A DNA stretch of 64,000 nt from an uncultured Bacteroidales bacterium. GTDB lineage: Bacteria; Bacteroidota; Bacteroidia; Bacteroidales; F082. A model generated the notes under the pieces. That model made no database searches. It saw only the letters and a list, made by a program, of their open reading frames with translations, and was not told the DNA's origin. The DNA lies in assembly GCA_947303395.1 (NCBI GenBank), contig CAMYYD010000001.1, positions 124,001 through 188,000 of the forward strand, written 5' to 3'. Positions 1 through 7,133 of this stretch are shown piece after piece (the stretch's first letter is position 1; each line of letters starts with the position of its first letter). The translations under genes and the position numbers were made by a program.

Positions 1-1
1 G

Positions 2-283
2 ATAATGATAAAACTAAGGCATTCTGACTACAACAAACTAAATCTTGCAGCCGAGTATTTTGCAAAACGTCTCCGTCCAGTGTTCAAAAACAACCTCCTC
101 GGACCAGAATATCCTGTCGTGTCAAGAATTAAAAACCAATATATAAAACAAATCCTCATCAAGTTTGACAGAAATGAGAACTCAATGAGAATCAAGGAAG
201 TTCTAAAACAAAATATCGAGGCATTTAAAAAGAACAACGATTACAAATCGGTTTCAATCTCTGTTGACATTGACCCATTATAA
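2..283 (+). CDS. priA: Primosomal protein N' (PriA helicase), C-terminal fragment
   Basis: The frame is open to the left edge of the window, so the true start lies outside. The visible 93 codons match the very C-terminus of Bacteroidota PriA, the replication-restart helicase: a GPEYPVVSRIKNQYI segment, a helix-rich stretch, then a final SISVDIDPL, which resembles the usual VDVDPM ending. PriA loads the replicative helicase at stalled forks. The ATG at position 5 is internal and should not be taken as the start. A strong hairpin follows 5 bases after the stop. The identification rests only on this C-terminal domain, so the helicase motifs cannot be checked. Confidence 0.75.
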   Translation: MMIKLRHSDYNKLNLAAEYFAKRLRPVFKNNLLGPEYPVVSRIKNQYIKQILIKFDRNENSMRIKEVLKQNIEAFKKNNDYKSVSISVDIDPL

Positions 284-288
284 AAAAC

Positions 289-317
289 GTAGAGACGTCA
301 TATTATGGCGTCTCTAC
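289..317. repeat. REP-like palindrome after priA
   Basis: Arms of 13 bp (GTAGAGACGTCAT and ATGGCGTCTCTAC) with one G-U type mismatch enclose a 3-base ATT loop. It lies between the convergent priA and exbD genes. No clear T-run follows directly, so it looks more like a REP-type extragenic palindrome than a simple intrinsic terminator, although it could serve to end both transcripts. Confidence 0.6.
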
Positions 318-348
318 TAATGTCTAACGTCTAAAGACTAAAGTCTTA
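317..348. repeat. 7-bp degenerate array ending on the exbD stop codon
   Basis: Repeats of the type GTCTAAc/GTCTAAA, then AGACTAAAGTCTTA. The last TTA is the reverse complement of the ExbD stop codon. The first 20 bases (CTAATGTCTAACGTCTAAAG) match the sequence at 39206-39225 downstream of glyA with one change, and there too the array ends at a minus-strand stop codon. The short internal AGACTaaAGTCT can pair as a small hairpin. Confidence 0.55.
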
Positions 349-807
349 ATTACCGCCCTTACGAGTCGAGTAATTGATACGGAATGCACCGCATTTACGG
401 AGTTCCTGCTTCACATCAGTGACCAAGCCCATTCTCACTTCCTCATGAATCTTGAGTGATGTTGTGAGGAGCGGACGGTCAGCCTCAGCGCGGTCGAGAC
501 GTTCCTGTTCTATGAACGGGATGATGTCGTCGATACGTGCATACTGGTCGTTAAGCTGGATACGTGCTTCTGTACCATAGAGTTTCGAATTCGTCGGAGG
601 TCCGATGTAGATGAAACTCACGAGTGATTTCTTCTCGAGTTTCTGGACTTCCGTCGCTTCTGGCAATTTCATCTTGACTTTCAATGTGGTTTCGCGCATT
701 GAGGTTGTAACCATGAAGAAGAAAATCAACATGAAGATAATGTCAGGCATAGAACCGGTTGAAATAGCCGGAACTTCTTTTGATCCACCTTTTCTGAATT
801 TTGCCAT
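346..807 (-). CDS. exbD: ExbD/TolR-family biopolymer transport protein (second copy)
   Basis: A 153-residue protein with a basic N-terminus, one transmembrane segment at about residues 20-38 (PDIIFMLIFFFMVTTSM) and a periplasmic C-terminal domain. The segment contains the conserved Asp (D22) of ExbD/TolR, which takes part in proton coupling. With ExbB it forms the inner-membrane motor that powers TonB-dependent outer-membrane receptors. It is the last gene of a four-gene minus-strand operon and lies 15 bases after the other exbD. Bacteroidota commonly carry two dissimilar ExbD proteins in this position. Confidence 0.9.
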   Translation of the reverse strand: MAKFRKGGSKEVPAISTGSMPDIIFMLIFFFMVTTSMRETTLKVKMKLPEATEVQKLEKKSLVSFIYIGPPTNSKLYGTEARIQLNDQYARIDDIIPFIEQERLDRAEADRPLLTTSLKIHEEVRMGLVTDVKQELRKCGAFRINYSTRKGGN

Positions 808-822
808 AATTTTTCTCTCCTA

Positions 823-1398
823 TTATTTGATTTCTTCAGGTTCGGCCTCGCTGACACGCACTGGCACTGCCTTGTTGACCGCATCGATCTTGTCTTTGTC
901 GGTCATGTCGGCATAATGCTGCTGGAAATAACGCATTGCGACTTCCTCTCTGAGTTCATTGAAAGCTTTAGCTAATTCATTTTGAACAGCGATGTACATC
1001 ATATAAGAAGTACCACGGTCATTCTTAAGTGATACAACACCCTTGTTTGTCATAAAATTACCGATAAGCTCGATTTCTTTTGTCTCGACTTCAGGAGCCT
1101 TTTCGTCATTCGGGTTAGGAGTGATGAAAATCTTTGTCTTGTCCTTCAATTCCGAGATGTCACATGGTTTACCGTTAACCATCAACTTATCGTATTTGTT
1201 AATCATGACGTTCAAAATGTTTCTTTCTTTCACTTTGACATCCATGTCTGGGTTTTCTACTGGTGGAGGCAGACGACGGGTGATACCGCTGTCAGTGTCC
1301 ATCGTAGTGGTAACGAGGAAGAATATCAACAGCAAGAAAGAGATATCAGCCATTGAACTGGCGTTGATTTCCGGTACTTTCTTTTTCTTACGAGCCAT
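823..1398 (-). CDS. exbD: ExbD/TolR-family biopolymer transport protein (first copy)
   Basis: A 191-residue ExbD. The N-terminus MARKKKKVPEINASSMADI leads into a single transmembrane helix (SFLLLIFFLVTTTMDTDSG) with the expected Asp at residue 18. A periplasmic domain follows, longer than in the second copy, and ends with an acidic, charged tail. It is part of the ExbB-ExbD proton-driven motor for TonB. It lies 17 bases after the 4-TM gene and 15 bases before the other exbD, so the genes are very likely co-transcribed and the two ExbD proteins may form a mixed dimer. Confidence 0.9.
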   Translation of the reverse strand: MARKKKKVPEINASSMADISFLLLIFFLVTTTMDTDSGITRRLPPPVENPDMDVKVKERNILNVMINKYDKLMVNGKPCDISELKDKTKIFITPNPNDEKAPEVETKEIELIGNFMTNKGVVSLKNDRGTSYMMYIAVQNELAKAFNELREEVAMRYFQQHYADMTDKDKIDAVNKAVPVRVSEAEPEEIK

Positions 1399-1415
1399 GA
1401 TAATTTCCTTCCTTA

Positions 1416-1841
1416 TTATTTATTAATGAGTTTCGATACTGCTGAATAGATAACAGCTGCGATTGTGCCACCAACGACAATGTAAGTGAATACCATGAAG
1501 AAGTCAACAAATGCTTCTGTTCCTCTTGAAACACCCATTGATTCGAGATATTCTAATGGAAGTGTTGAACCTGATGCGAGCAGCCATGCGATAAGAGCGA
1601 CTACTGCCACAATTGCTAAAACAATTCCAATTGTCTTTACGCTTTTTGGATTGATGATAATCCCATAGATAGGTGCAAACAAAATCGCAACCACAGTCAA
1701 TCCAAGCATGCAATATGCGAATATCATGAATGTTCCGACGCTTTCCTTACCGTTGGCAATGCCAAGGATTAAGAAAAGAACGTTCAAAACCATCAGGATA
1801 ACCAGCAAATATTTGCAATATTTTGTTAATTTCTCGACCAT
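1416..1841 (-). CDS. Four-helix membrane protein between exbB and exbD
   Basis: A 141-residue protein that is almost entirely hydrophobic, with four predicted membrane spans (about residues 11-28, 38-58, 70-90 and 112-134) and short loops. The last loop holds a SRGTEAFVDFF segment. I recognise no catalytic motif. Its place inside the ExbB-ExbD-ExbD operon, 18 bases after exbB and 17 before exbD, suggests an accessory subunit of the TonB-ExbB-ExbD motor; this is an inference from position only. Confidence 0.7.
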   Translation of the reverse strand: MVEKLTKYCKYLLVILMVLNVLFLILGIANGKESVGTFMIFAYCMLGLTVVAILFAPIYGIIINPKSVKTIGIVLAIVAVVALIAWLLASGSTLPLEYLESMGVSRGTEAFVDFFMVFTYIVVGGTIAAVIYSAVSKLINK

Positions 1842-1859
1842 GATTTTTCTTTTGTTAGA

Positions 1860-2678
1860 TTAGTTTTTCTTTGAATAAGCGTGGAGCATGTCCATGAATG
1901 TGATTGATGAATCTTCCATATCGTTGACGATACCTTCAATCTTGTTGAGGATGAAGTTGTAGCAGATCTGGAGGATAACAGCTGTGATAAGACCGAACAC
2001 TGTTGTCAACAAAGCGACCTTCATACCACCTGCAACAACTGTTGGGCTGATGTCACCTGCTGCTGCGATAGCGTCGAATGCAGCGATCATACCGATAACA
2101 GTACCCATAAATCCCAACATAGGTCCTAATGCGATGAACAATGAAATCCAGCTTGCGCCGCTCTCAAGGTTACCTGTCATAACTGAACCGTATGAAACAA
2201 GTGATTTCTCAACTTCATCAAGACCGTCGTTGTAACGCATCAAACCCTGGTAGAAAATGCTGGCGACTGGACCGCGTGTGTCACGGCAAAGGTCTTTAGC
2301 TTTCTCAATACCACCCTTGTTCAATGTTTCCTCTAACTGAGCAAGAAGCTTCTTTGTGTTTGTTGTGCTTAATGTCAAATAAATGATTCTCTCGATTGAC
2401 ACTGCAAGACCGAGAACCAAAACTAACAAAACGACGCTCATGAAGCCCCAGCCACCATCGATGAACTGTTTCTTCAAAACCTCATGGAATGTAGGAGCTG
2501 CTGCCTCTTCTGTTTCCATTGTTGTGGTTGCGACTGTTTCTTCTACTGCTGCAGGAGCTGCGACTTGTTCTGTCTGTTCCTCAACAGGTTGTGCATTTTC
2601 TTCTTGTGCAAGAAGTGAGTTGCTGATTCCGAATGTCAAAAATCCGGCAACTGTCAGTAAAGCAATTAATTTTTTCAT
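1860..2678 (-). CDS. exbB: MotA/TolQ/ExbB proton channel family protein
   Basis: A 272-residue protein with an N-terminal hydrophobic signal/anchor (about 1-23), an Ala/Glu/Thr-rich linker (24-65) and the MotA/TolQ/ExbB core. The core has a first helix near 74-92 and a conserved pair of helices near 175-255 containing GPMLGFMGTVIGMIAAF and a long hydrophobic helix after KVALLTT. ExbB pentamers surround the ExbD helices and convert proton flow into work on TonB. The extended signal-bearing N-terminus is typical of the Bacteroidota form. It is the first gene of the operon; the tRNA-Ser gene lies upstream in the same direction. Confidence 0.92.
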   Translation of the reverse strand: MKKLIALLTVAGFLTFGISNSLLAQEENAQPVEEQTEQVAAPAAVEETVATTTMETEEAAAPTFHEVLKKQFIDGGWGFMSVVLLVLVLGLAVSIERIIYLTLSTTNTKKLLAQLEETLNKGGIEKAKDLCRDTRGPVASIFYQGLMRYNDGLDEVEKSLVSYGSVMTGNLESGASWISLFIALGPMLGFMGTVIGMIAAFDAIAAAGDISPTVVAGGMKVALLTTVFGLITAVILQICYNFILNKIEGIVNDMEDSSITFMDMLHAYSKKN

Positions 2679-2748
2679 GATTTGAATTTTGAATTACTAC
2701 TTTTTAATTTGTTAATTAATTTGATTTCTATTTTAATTCTATTTATCT

Positions 2749-2781
2749 CTAAACTTTAAACTCTAAACTCTAAACTTTAAC
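2749..2781. repeat. 7-bp array (CTAAACT) beside tRNA-Ser
   Basis: Four and a half head-to-tail units of CTAAACT/TTAAACT lie two bases from the 3' end of the tRNA. The surrounding 100 bases are very AT-rich with no gene. Unlike the arrays at 4031 and 39110 it has no inverted partner nearby, so it would not fold into a long hairpin. Its 7-bp period links it to the arrays at 317 and 39110. Confidence 0.5.
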
Positions 2782-2783
2782 TG

Positions 2784-2871
2784 CGGAGAGAGCGGGATTC
2801 GAACCCGCGGTACCCTTTTGAAGTACACACACTTTCCAGGCGTGCTCCTTAAACCACTCGGACATCTCTCC
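2784..2871 (-). tRNA. tRNA-Ser (anticodon GGA)
   Basis: Reading the minus strand gives a 7-bp acceptor stem (GGAGAGA / TCTCTCC) with discriminator G, an anticodon loop CTGGAAA with anticodon GGA, a long variable arm typical of class II tRNA-Ser, and a T arm containing GGTTCGAATCC. The length is 88 bases. The 3' CCA is not encoded (the next bases are CAG) and must be added after transcription. It decodes UCC and UCU. Confidence 0.96.
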
Positions 2872-2998
2872 TAGGGATTTTTCTACTCCACAAAAATCGT
2901 GTCAAAATTACAAAAATTTTCTTTTCATAAAACAAGATTTTTGTAACATTATTTCATTTTTTTTGAAAAAATGATTAAGACACTAATTATCAACGATT

Positions 2999-4024
2999 TT
3001 ACACTGTCATTTCACCTCTCAACGACTGCTGCAAATACTTCTTCACATCGCTTCTGCTGAATCCCTCTCCTAACAGGTACATCATCTTCGCTAAAGCCGA
3101 CTCCGTGGTGATGTCGTAACCGCTGATAACACCAATCTTATCAAGGTTTAAGCTCGTTTCGTAACGTCCCATCTCAACTGATCCCGACTTGCACTGTGTC
3201 ACGTTGTAAATAATCAAACCTTTTCTGATGGCGTCGGCCAGTTCATCCAAAAACCACTCAGTTGTTGGCGCATTGCCTGAACCGAAAGTCTCCATGATGA
3301 CTCCTTTTAAGCCTGGAGTATTCAACGCATGCTTCACGAAATCAAGAGTAATACCTGGGAAAAGCTTCAAAATGCCTACGTTTCTGTCAAACTTCTTGTG
3401 AACAATCAGCTTACCGCCACTTGGCTTCGCGATAAACTCTCTGTTGTACTTGATTTTAATGCCGACATCGGCCAACGTAGGGTAGTTGCCCGATGAAAAA
3501 GCGTTGAAGTTTTCAGCGTTGAACTTAGTTGCTCTGTTTCCTCTAAGTAATTGATTTTCAAAGAATATACTTACTTCTGGCGCACATGGCACTCCGTTTA
3601 TTTTCGATGCCGCAATCTCTATCGAGGTGACGAAATTCTCGCGTCCGTCGCTCCTCACCATGCCCATCGGCAGCTGCGAACCTGTGAAAACTACTGGCTT
3701 TGCAAGGTTTTCAAGCATAAAACTCAAAGCCGAGGCACTGTAAGCCATGGTGTCGCTGCCGTGCAAAACCACGAAACCATCATATTTTTCGTAGTTTTCC
3801 TCAATCTTCTCCGCTAACTCTATCCAGAACTCAGGAGTCATATTCGACGAGTCGATGAGATGCTCAAATGAATAAAAATCAATGACATAGTCGAGGTTGC
3901 GCAGAATCGGCATGTTCTGGTAAATATTCCCGAAATCGAAAGGTACCAGACTACCTGTCTTCGGGTCTTTCATCATTCCTATCGTGCCCCCGGTATAAAG
4001 CACTAAAATTGAAGGTTTTTTCAT
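2999..4024 (-). CDS. ansA: Type I L-asparaginase
   Basis: A 341-residue protein hydrolysing L-asparagine to aspartate and ammonia. The N-terminal signature YTGGTIGM supplies the nucleophile (Thr14), and HGSDTMAYSASAL (about 88-100) supplies the second catalytic Thr-Asp pair. There is no signal peptide, so it is a cytoplasmic type I enzyme, and the length is normal for the family. It is the last gene of the run trpS-hflX-tatD-ansA. An 8-bp inverted array fills the 82-base gap after tatD and ends 6 bases before the ansA start codon, so it would lie in the leader of the ansA message. Confidence 0.93.
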   Translation of the reverse strand: MKKPSILVLYTGGTIGMMKDPKTGSLVPFDFGNIYQNMPILRNLDYVIDFYSFEHLIDSSNMTPEFWIELAEKIEENYEKYDGFVVLHGSDTMAYSASALSFMLENLAKPVVFTGSQLPMGMVRSDGRENFVTSIEIAASKINGVPCAPEVSIFFENQLLRGNRATKFNAENFNAFSSGNYPTLADVGIKIKYNREFIAKPSGGKLIVHKKFDRNVGILKLFPGITLDFVKHALNTPGLKGVIMETFGSGNAPTTEWFLDELADAIRKGLIIYNVTQCKSGSVEMGRYETSLNLDKIGVISGYDITTESALAKMMYLLGEGFSRSDVKKYLQQSLRGEMTV

Positions 4025-4030
4025 ATTTTA

Positions 4031-4118
4031 TTCAGTTGTTCAGTTATTCAGTTGTTCAGTTATTCAGTCTCTCAGTCATTATTTAACTGATTAACTGACT
4101 AACTGATTAACTGACTAA
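4031..4118. repeat. 8-bp CAGTTnnn / AACTGnnn inverted array between tatD and ansA
   Basis: On the plus strand the left half is CAGTTGTT/CAGTTATT units (about six) and the right half is AACTGATT/AACTGACT units (about four and a half). Each CAGTT can pair with an AACTG, giving a long hairpin of 5-bp helices separated by 3-base internal loops. The array encodes the last three codons of the TatD protein (Leu-Val-Ser) and stops 6 bases before the ansA ATG. A sister array with the same units and position lies at 30838-30925. Confidence 0.7.
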
Positions 4119-4874
4119 CTTGAAAAGTTTTATCGCATTTTCTGTTGTTATTTTACAAATTTCTTCCGTCGTCACACCATAAATCTCCGCCACTTTTTCA
4201 GCGGTTTTTACAATGTAAGCCGGCTCATTTCTTTGTCCACGATACGGCACTGGCGGCAGATATGGATCGTCGGTCTCAAGCACGATTCTGTCCATCGGTA
4301 TCTCTGCTAAAAACTCTTTCACGCCGCAATTTTTATATGTGATTACACCGCCGAGCCCAAGATGGAATCCGTAGGATAATGCGGTCTTCGCTTCATCGTA
4401 AGTGCCGTTGAAACAATGCATTACACCGGCGAGGCGGCCATCCTGCTCATGGTCCAACATCTTGAACATCTCATGAAAAGCGTTTCTTGTGTGAATCGAA
4501 ACAGGCAATCTCACCTCCTTCGCCCAATGCAACTGCTCACTCAAAACTTCAATCTGCTCCTTCTTAAACGTGTCATCCCAATAAAAATCAAGTCCGATCT
4601 CCCCAATGCCTATAATATCGTCATTAACAAATTGTTCAATAATTTTTAATTTGTCTTTATAGTCATTTCGAGTTTCCTCTGGATGCAGTCCCATCATAAC
4701 CCTCACATTCTCACTATGTTTCTCATAAAACTCCATCATCGGTTTGATGGTTTTCTCGTCGCAATTCGGTAGCAACAGCATCGTCACACCAGCCTCCATC
4801 GCACGTTGGAAAACTTCTTCGCGGTCGGCGTCGAAAGCTTCATCGTAAATGTGGCTATGTGTGTTGATAATCAT
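4107..4874 (-). CDS. tatD: TatD-family metal-dependent hydrolase (DNase)
   Basis: A 255-residue TIM-barrel hydrolase of the TatD/YcfH family. Visible metal ligands are NTHSHIYD (His6, His8), GEIGLDFYWD near 92-101 (Glu93), SIHTRNA (about 126), MHCFNGT (about 152) and LETDDPYLPP (about 199-208, Asp202). Members are 3'-5' DNases or related phosphoesterases used in DNA repair and turnover. The last three codons lie inside the 8-bp array, suggesting that the array altered the 3' end of the gene. The gene lies 11 bases after hflX on the same strand. Confidence 0.9.
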   Translation of the reverse strand: MIINTHSHIYDEAFDADREEVFQRAMEAGVTMLLLPNCDEKTIKPMMEFYEKHSENVRVMMGLHPEETRNDYKDKLKIIEQFVNDDIIGIGEIGLDFYWDDTFKKEQIEVLSEQLHWAKEVRLPVSIHTRNAFHEMFKMLDHEQDGRLAGVMHCFNGTYDEAKTALSYGFHLGLGGVITYKNCGVKEFLAEIPMDRIVLETDDPYLPPVPYRGQRNEPAYIVKTAEKVAEIYGVTTEEICKITTENAIKLFKLVS

Positions 4875-4885
4875 CGCGTTATATT

Positions 4886-6067
4886 CTAATAAAGAAAGTT
4901 GTCGTATGGGTACCTGATGGCGTGCATGTCGCGAATCTCCTTGTAAAGCAGGTCTCTAAACTCTTGATAATGAGTCTTTTCGGCTGCCGATATGAAGATG
5001 CACGGCTTGCCCTTCGCCATCCAGGTCTTCTTCCAATCGTCCAAAGTGTAGTTTTTCTTAGTGATTGGCGTCAAATCGTCGGCTTCTTTCTCCTCATATT
5101 GATATGCGTCAATTTTGTTGAACACCATGATGACTTTTTTGTCACCGGCTCCAATGTCGGTCAAAGTCTGGTTCACTGTCTCAATCTGCGACTCGAAATC
5201 CGGATGTGAAATATCAACCACATGCAGCAAAATATCAGATTCTCTCACCTCGTCGAGTGTCGATTTGAACGATTCTACCAGTTGTGTTGGCAGCTTTCTG
5301 ATGAATCCTACTGTGTCTGACAGTAAAAACGGCAGATTTTCAATCACGACTTTCCTCACAGTGGTGTCCAAAGTAGCGAAAAGTTTGTTTTCGGCAAACA
5401 CGTCGCTCTTGCTTAACATGTTCATTATCGTCGACTTACCAACGTTGGTGTATCCTACCAATGCCACGCGTACCATCTGCTGACGGTTCTTGCGTTGCAC
5501 TGATTTCTGCATGTCGATTTCTTCGAGTTTCTCTTTCAGAGAAGCGATTTTGTTTCGGATAATCTTACGGTCGGTCTCGATCTGTGTTTCACCAGGTCCC
5601 CTCATTCCGATACCGCCCCGCTGACGTTCCAAGTGGGTCCACATTCGGGTTAAGCGTGGCAACATGTATTGATACTGAGCGAGTTCCACCTGCGTTTTTG
5701 CGTAGGCGGTCTTAGCGTTTTTTGCAAAAATGTCGAGGATAAGATTAGTTCTGTCGAGGATGCGGCATTCGAGCTCGTTTTCAAGGTTCCTGATTTGTGT
5801 GGCACTCAACTCGTCGTCGAAAATCGCCATGTCGATTTCTTCTGCCTTGATGTATTGCTTCAGCTCCTCGAGTTTTCCGGTTCCGAGATATGTCACGCTG
5901 TTCGGACGTTCCAATGGCTGCACGAAACGTCCCACGGCGATGCCTCCTGCTGTCTCCAAAAGAAACTCCAGCTCGTCGAGGTATTCCTCCGTGCGCTCGC
6001 GATTCTGCTCATACGTGCTGACCGCAACGAGAACCGCCCTTTCTTGAACCTTTTCGTGATTAATCAT
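4886..6067 (-). CDS. hflX: GTPase HflX, ribosome-splitting factor
   Basis: A 393-residue GTPase. The N-terminal HflX domain (about 1-190) includes LGTGKLEEL and the family signature GGIGMRGPGETQIETDR (151-167). The G domain follows: G1 GYTNVGKST (205-213), G3 DTVGF (about 251) and G4 NKID (about 317). HflX binds the 50S subunit and splits stalled or heat-damaged ribosomes. Its start codon overlaps the trpS stop by one base (TAATG), which suggests translational coupling. Confidence 0.95.
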   Translation of the reverse strand: MINHEKVQERAVLVAVSTYEQNRERTEEYLDELEFLLETAGGIAVGRFVQPLERPNSVTYLGTGKLEELKQYIKAEEIDMAIFDDELSATQIRNLENELECRILDRTNLILDIFAKNAKTAYAKTQVELAQYQYMLPRLTRMWTHLERQRGGIGMRGPGETQIETDRKIIRNKIASLKEKLEEIDMQKSVQRKNRQQMVRVALVGYTNVGKSTIMNMLSKSDVFAENKLFATLDTTVRKVVIENLPFLLSDTVGFIRKLPTQLVESFKSTLDEVRESDILLHVVDISHPDFESQIETVNQTLTDIGAGDKKVIMVFNKIDAYQYEEKEADDLTPITKKNYTLDDWKKTWMAKGKPCIFISAAEKTHYQEFRDLLYKEIRDMHAIRYPYDNFLY

Positions 6068-7065
6068 TAAAACGGTTTAAATCCAATAATTTCCCTTACT
6101 TCTTTGATGGTTTTCCGTGCGCTTTCGCGTGCTTTTTCCGCTCCCATTCTCGCCACCTTATTAATATACTCGTCGTTGGCGTCAATTTCACGGATTCTGT
6201 CGCGGATCGGGGTAACAAACTGAATCATGTCTTCGGCCAGCTGTTTCTTCATGTCGCCGTAACGGATGGTCATGTTGTTGTATGCTTCGTCGAAGAACTG
6301 CACTGTTTCAGGCTTCGACACGATGCTCATCAGTTGGAACAGGTTCGCTATAGGCTCCGGCTTCTCCTGATTCATCTCGGTTGGACCGCTGTCGGTCTTT
6401 GCACGCATAACTTTCTTGCGGATTGAGGCGTCGTCTTCAGCCAAGAAAATGGCGTTACCTTCGCCTTCGCTCTTGCCCATCTTGCCGTTACCGTCCAATC
6501 CTGGCACTTTAACTAATTGATTGCCAAAGTTAAACGCCTGTGGAATTGGGAAATATTCAACACCGTAGATATTGTTGAAACGTGCAGCGAAGTCACGGGC
6601 TTTTTCGAGATTCTGTTCCTGGTCTTTGCCTACCGGCACATACTGTGACTTGTGAATCAAGATGTCTGCCGCCATCAAAGTAGGGTAGGTGAGGAGGCCT
6701 GCGTTGACGTTGTCAGGCTGCTTGCGCACCTTTTCCTTGAATGTGGTTACGCGCTCGAGCTCGCCGATATATGCGTTCATGTTCAAGAAAAGATACAACT
6801 CAACCACTTCCGGCACATCGCTCTGCACATACAATGTCGCCTTTTCCGGATCTACGCCTGCTGCGAGGTATTCCACCAAAATCTGACGCACTCTTCCGTG
6901 AAGGTCGTCTGGATGTGGATGTGTGGTAAGTGAATGATAATCAGCTATAAAGAAATAGCAATTGTAGTTATCTTGCAGGCGGATGAAGTTCTTAACCGCA
7001 CCAAAATAATTCCCAAGATGTAAGTTTCCTGTCGGCCTGATGCCGCTTAACACGATTTCTTTCAT
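6067..7065 (-). CDS. trpS: Tryptophanyl-tRNA synthetase
   Basis: A 332-residue class Ic aminoacyl-tRNA synthetase that charges tRNA-Trp. The ATG at 7065 gives MKEIVLSGIRPTGNLHLGNY, which places the HIGH-like HLGN motif at residues 16-19, as in the family. An in-frame start further upstream (7095) would add ten unconserved residues and run into the terminator region. The KMSKS-like motif is KMGKSEG, near residue 192. The length is normal for bacterial TrpRS. It is the first gene of a minus-strand run with hflX, tatD and ansA. Confidence 0.95.
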   Translation of the reverse strand: MKEIVLSGIRPTGNLHLGNYFGAVKNFIRLQDNYNCYFFIADYHSLTTHPHPDDLHGRVRQILVEYLAAGVDPEKATLYVQSDVPEVVELYLFLNMNAYIGELERVTTFKEKVRKQPDNVNAGLLTYPTLMAADILIHKSQYVPVGKDQEQNLEKARDFAARFNNIYGVEYFPIPQAFNFGNQLVKVPGLDGNGKMGKSEGEGNAIFLAEDDASIRKKVMRAKTDSGPTEMNQEKPEPIANLFQLMSIVSKPETVQFFDEAYNNMTIRYGDMKKQLAEDMIQFVTPIRDRIREIDANDEYINKVARMGAEKARESARKTIKEVREIIGFKPF

Positions 7066-7090
7066 AAAAGAATATTTAAACTTGCAAATA

Positions 7091-7129
7091 TACAAAAAAT
7101 GTTGGGATGCGCATCGCGCATCCCAACAT
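7091..7129 (-). terminator. Intrinsic terminator after rng
   Basis: A 13-bp perfect stem (ATGTTGGGATGCG and its complement, 7099-7111 and 7117-7129) with a 5-base loop. Read on the minus strand it is followed by ATTTTTTGT, directly after the rng stop at 7134. A T-run on the other side means it could also act on the plus strand. Confidence 0.85.
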
Positions 7130-7133
7130 TTTT

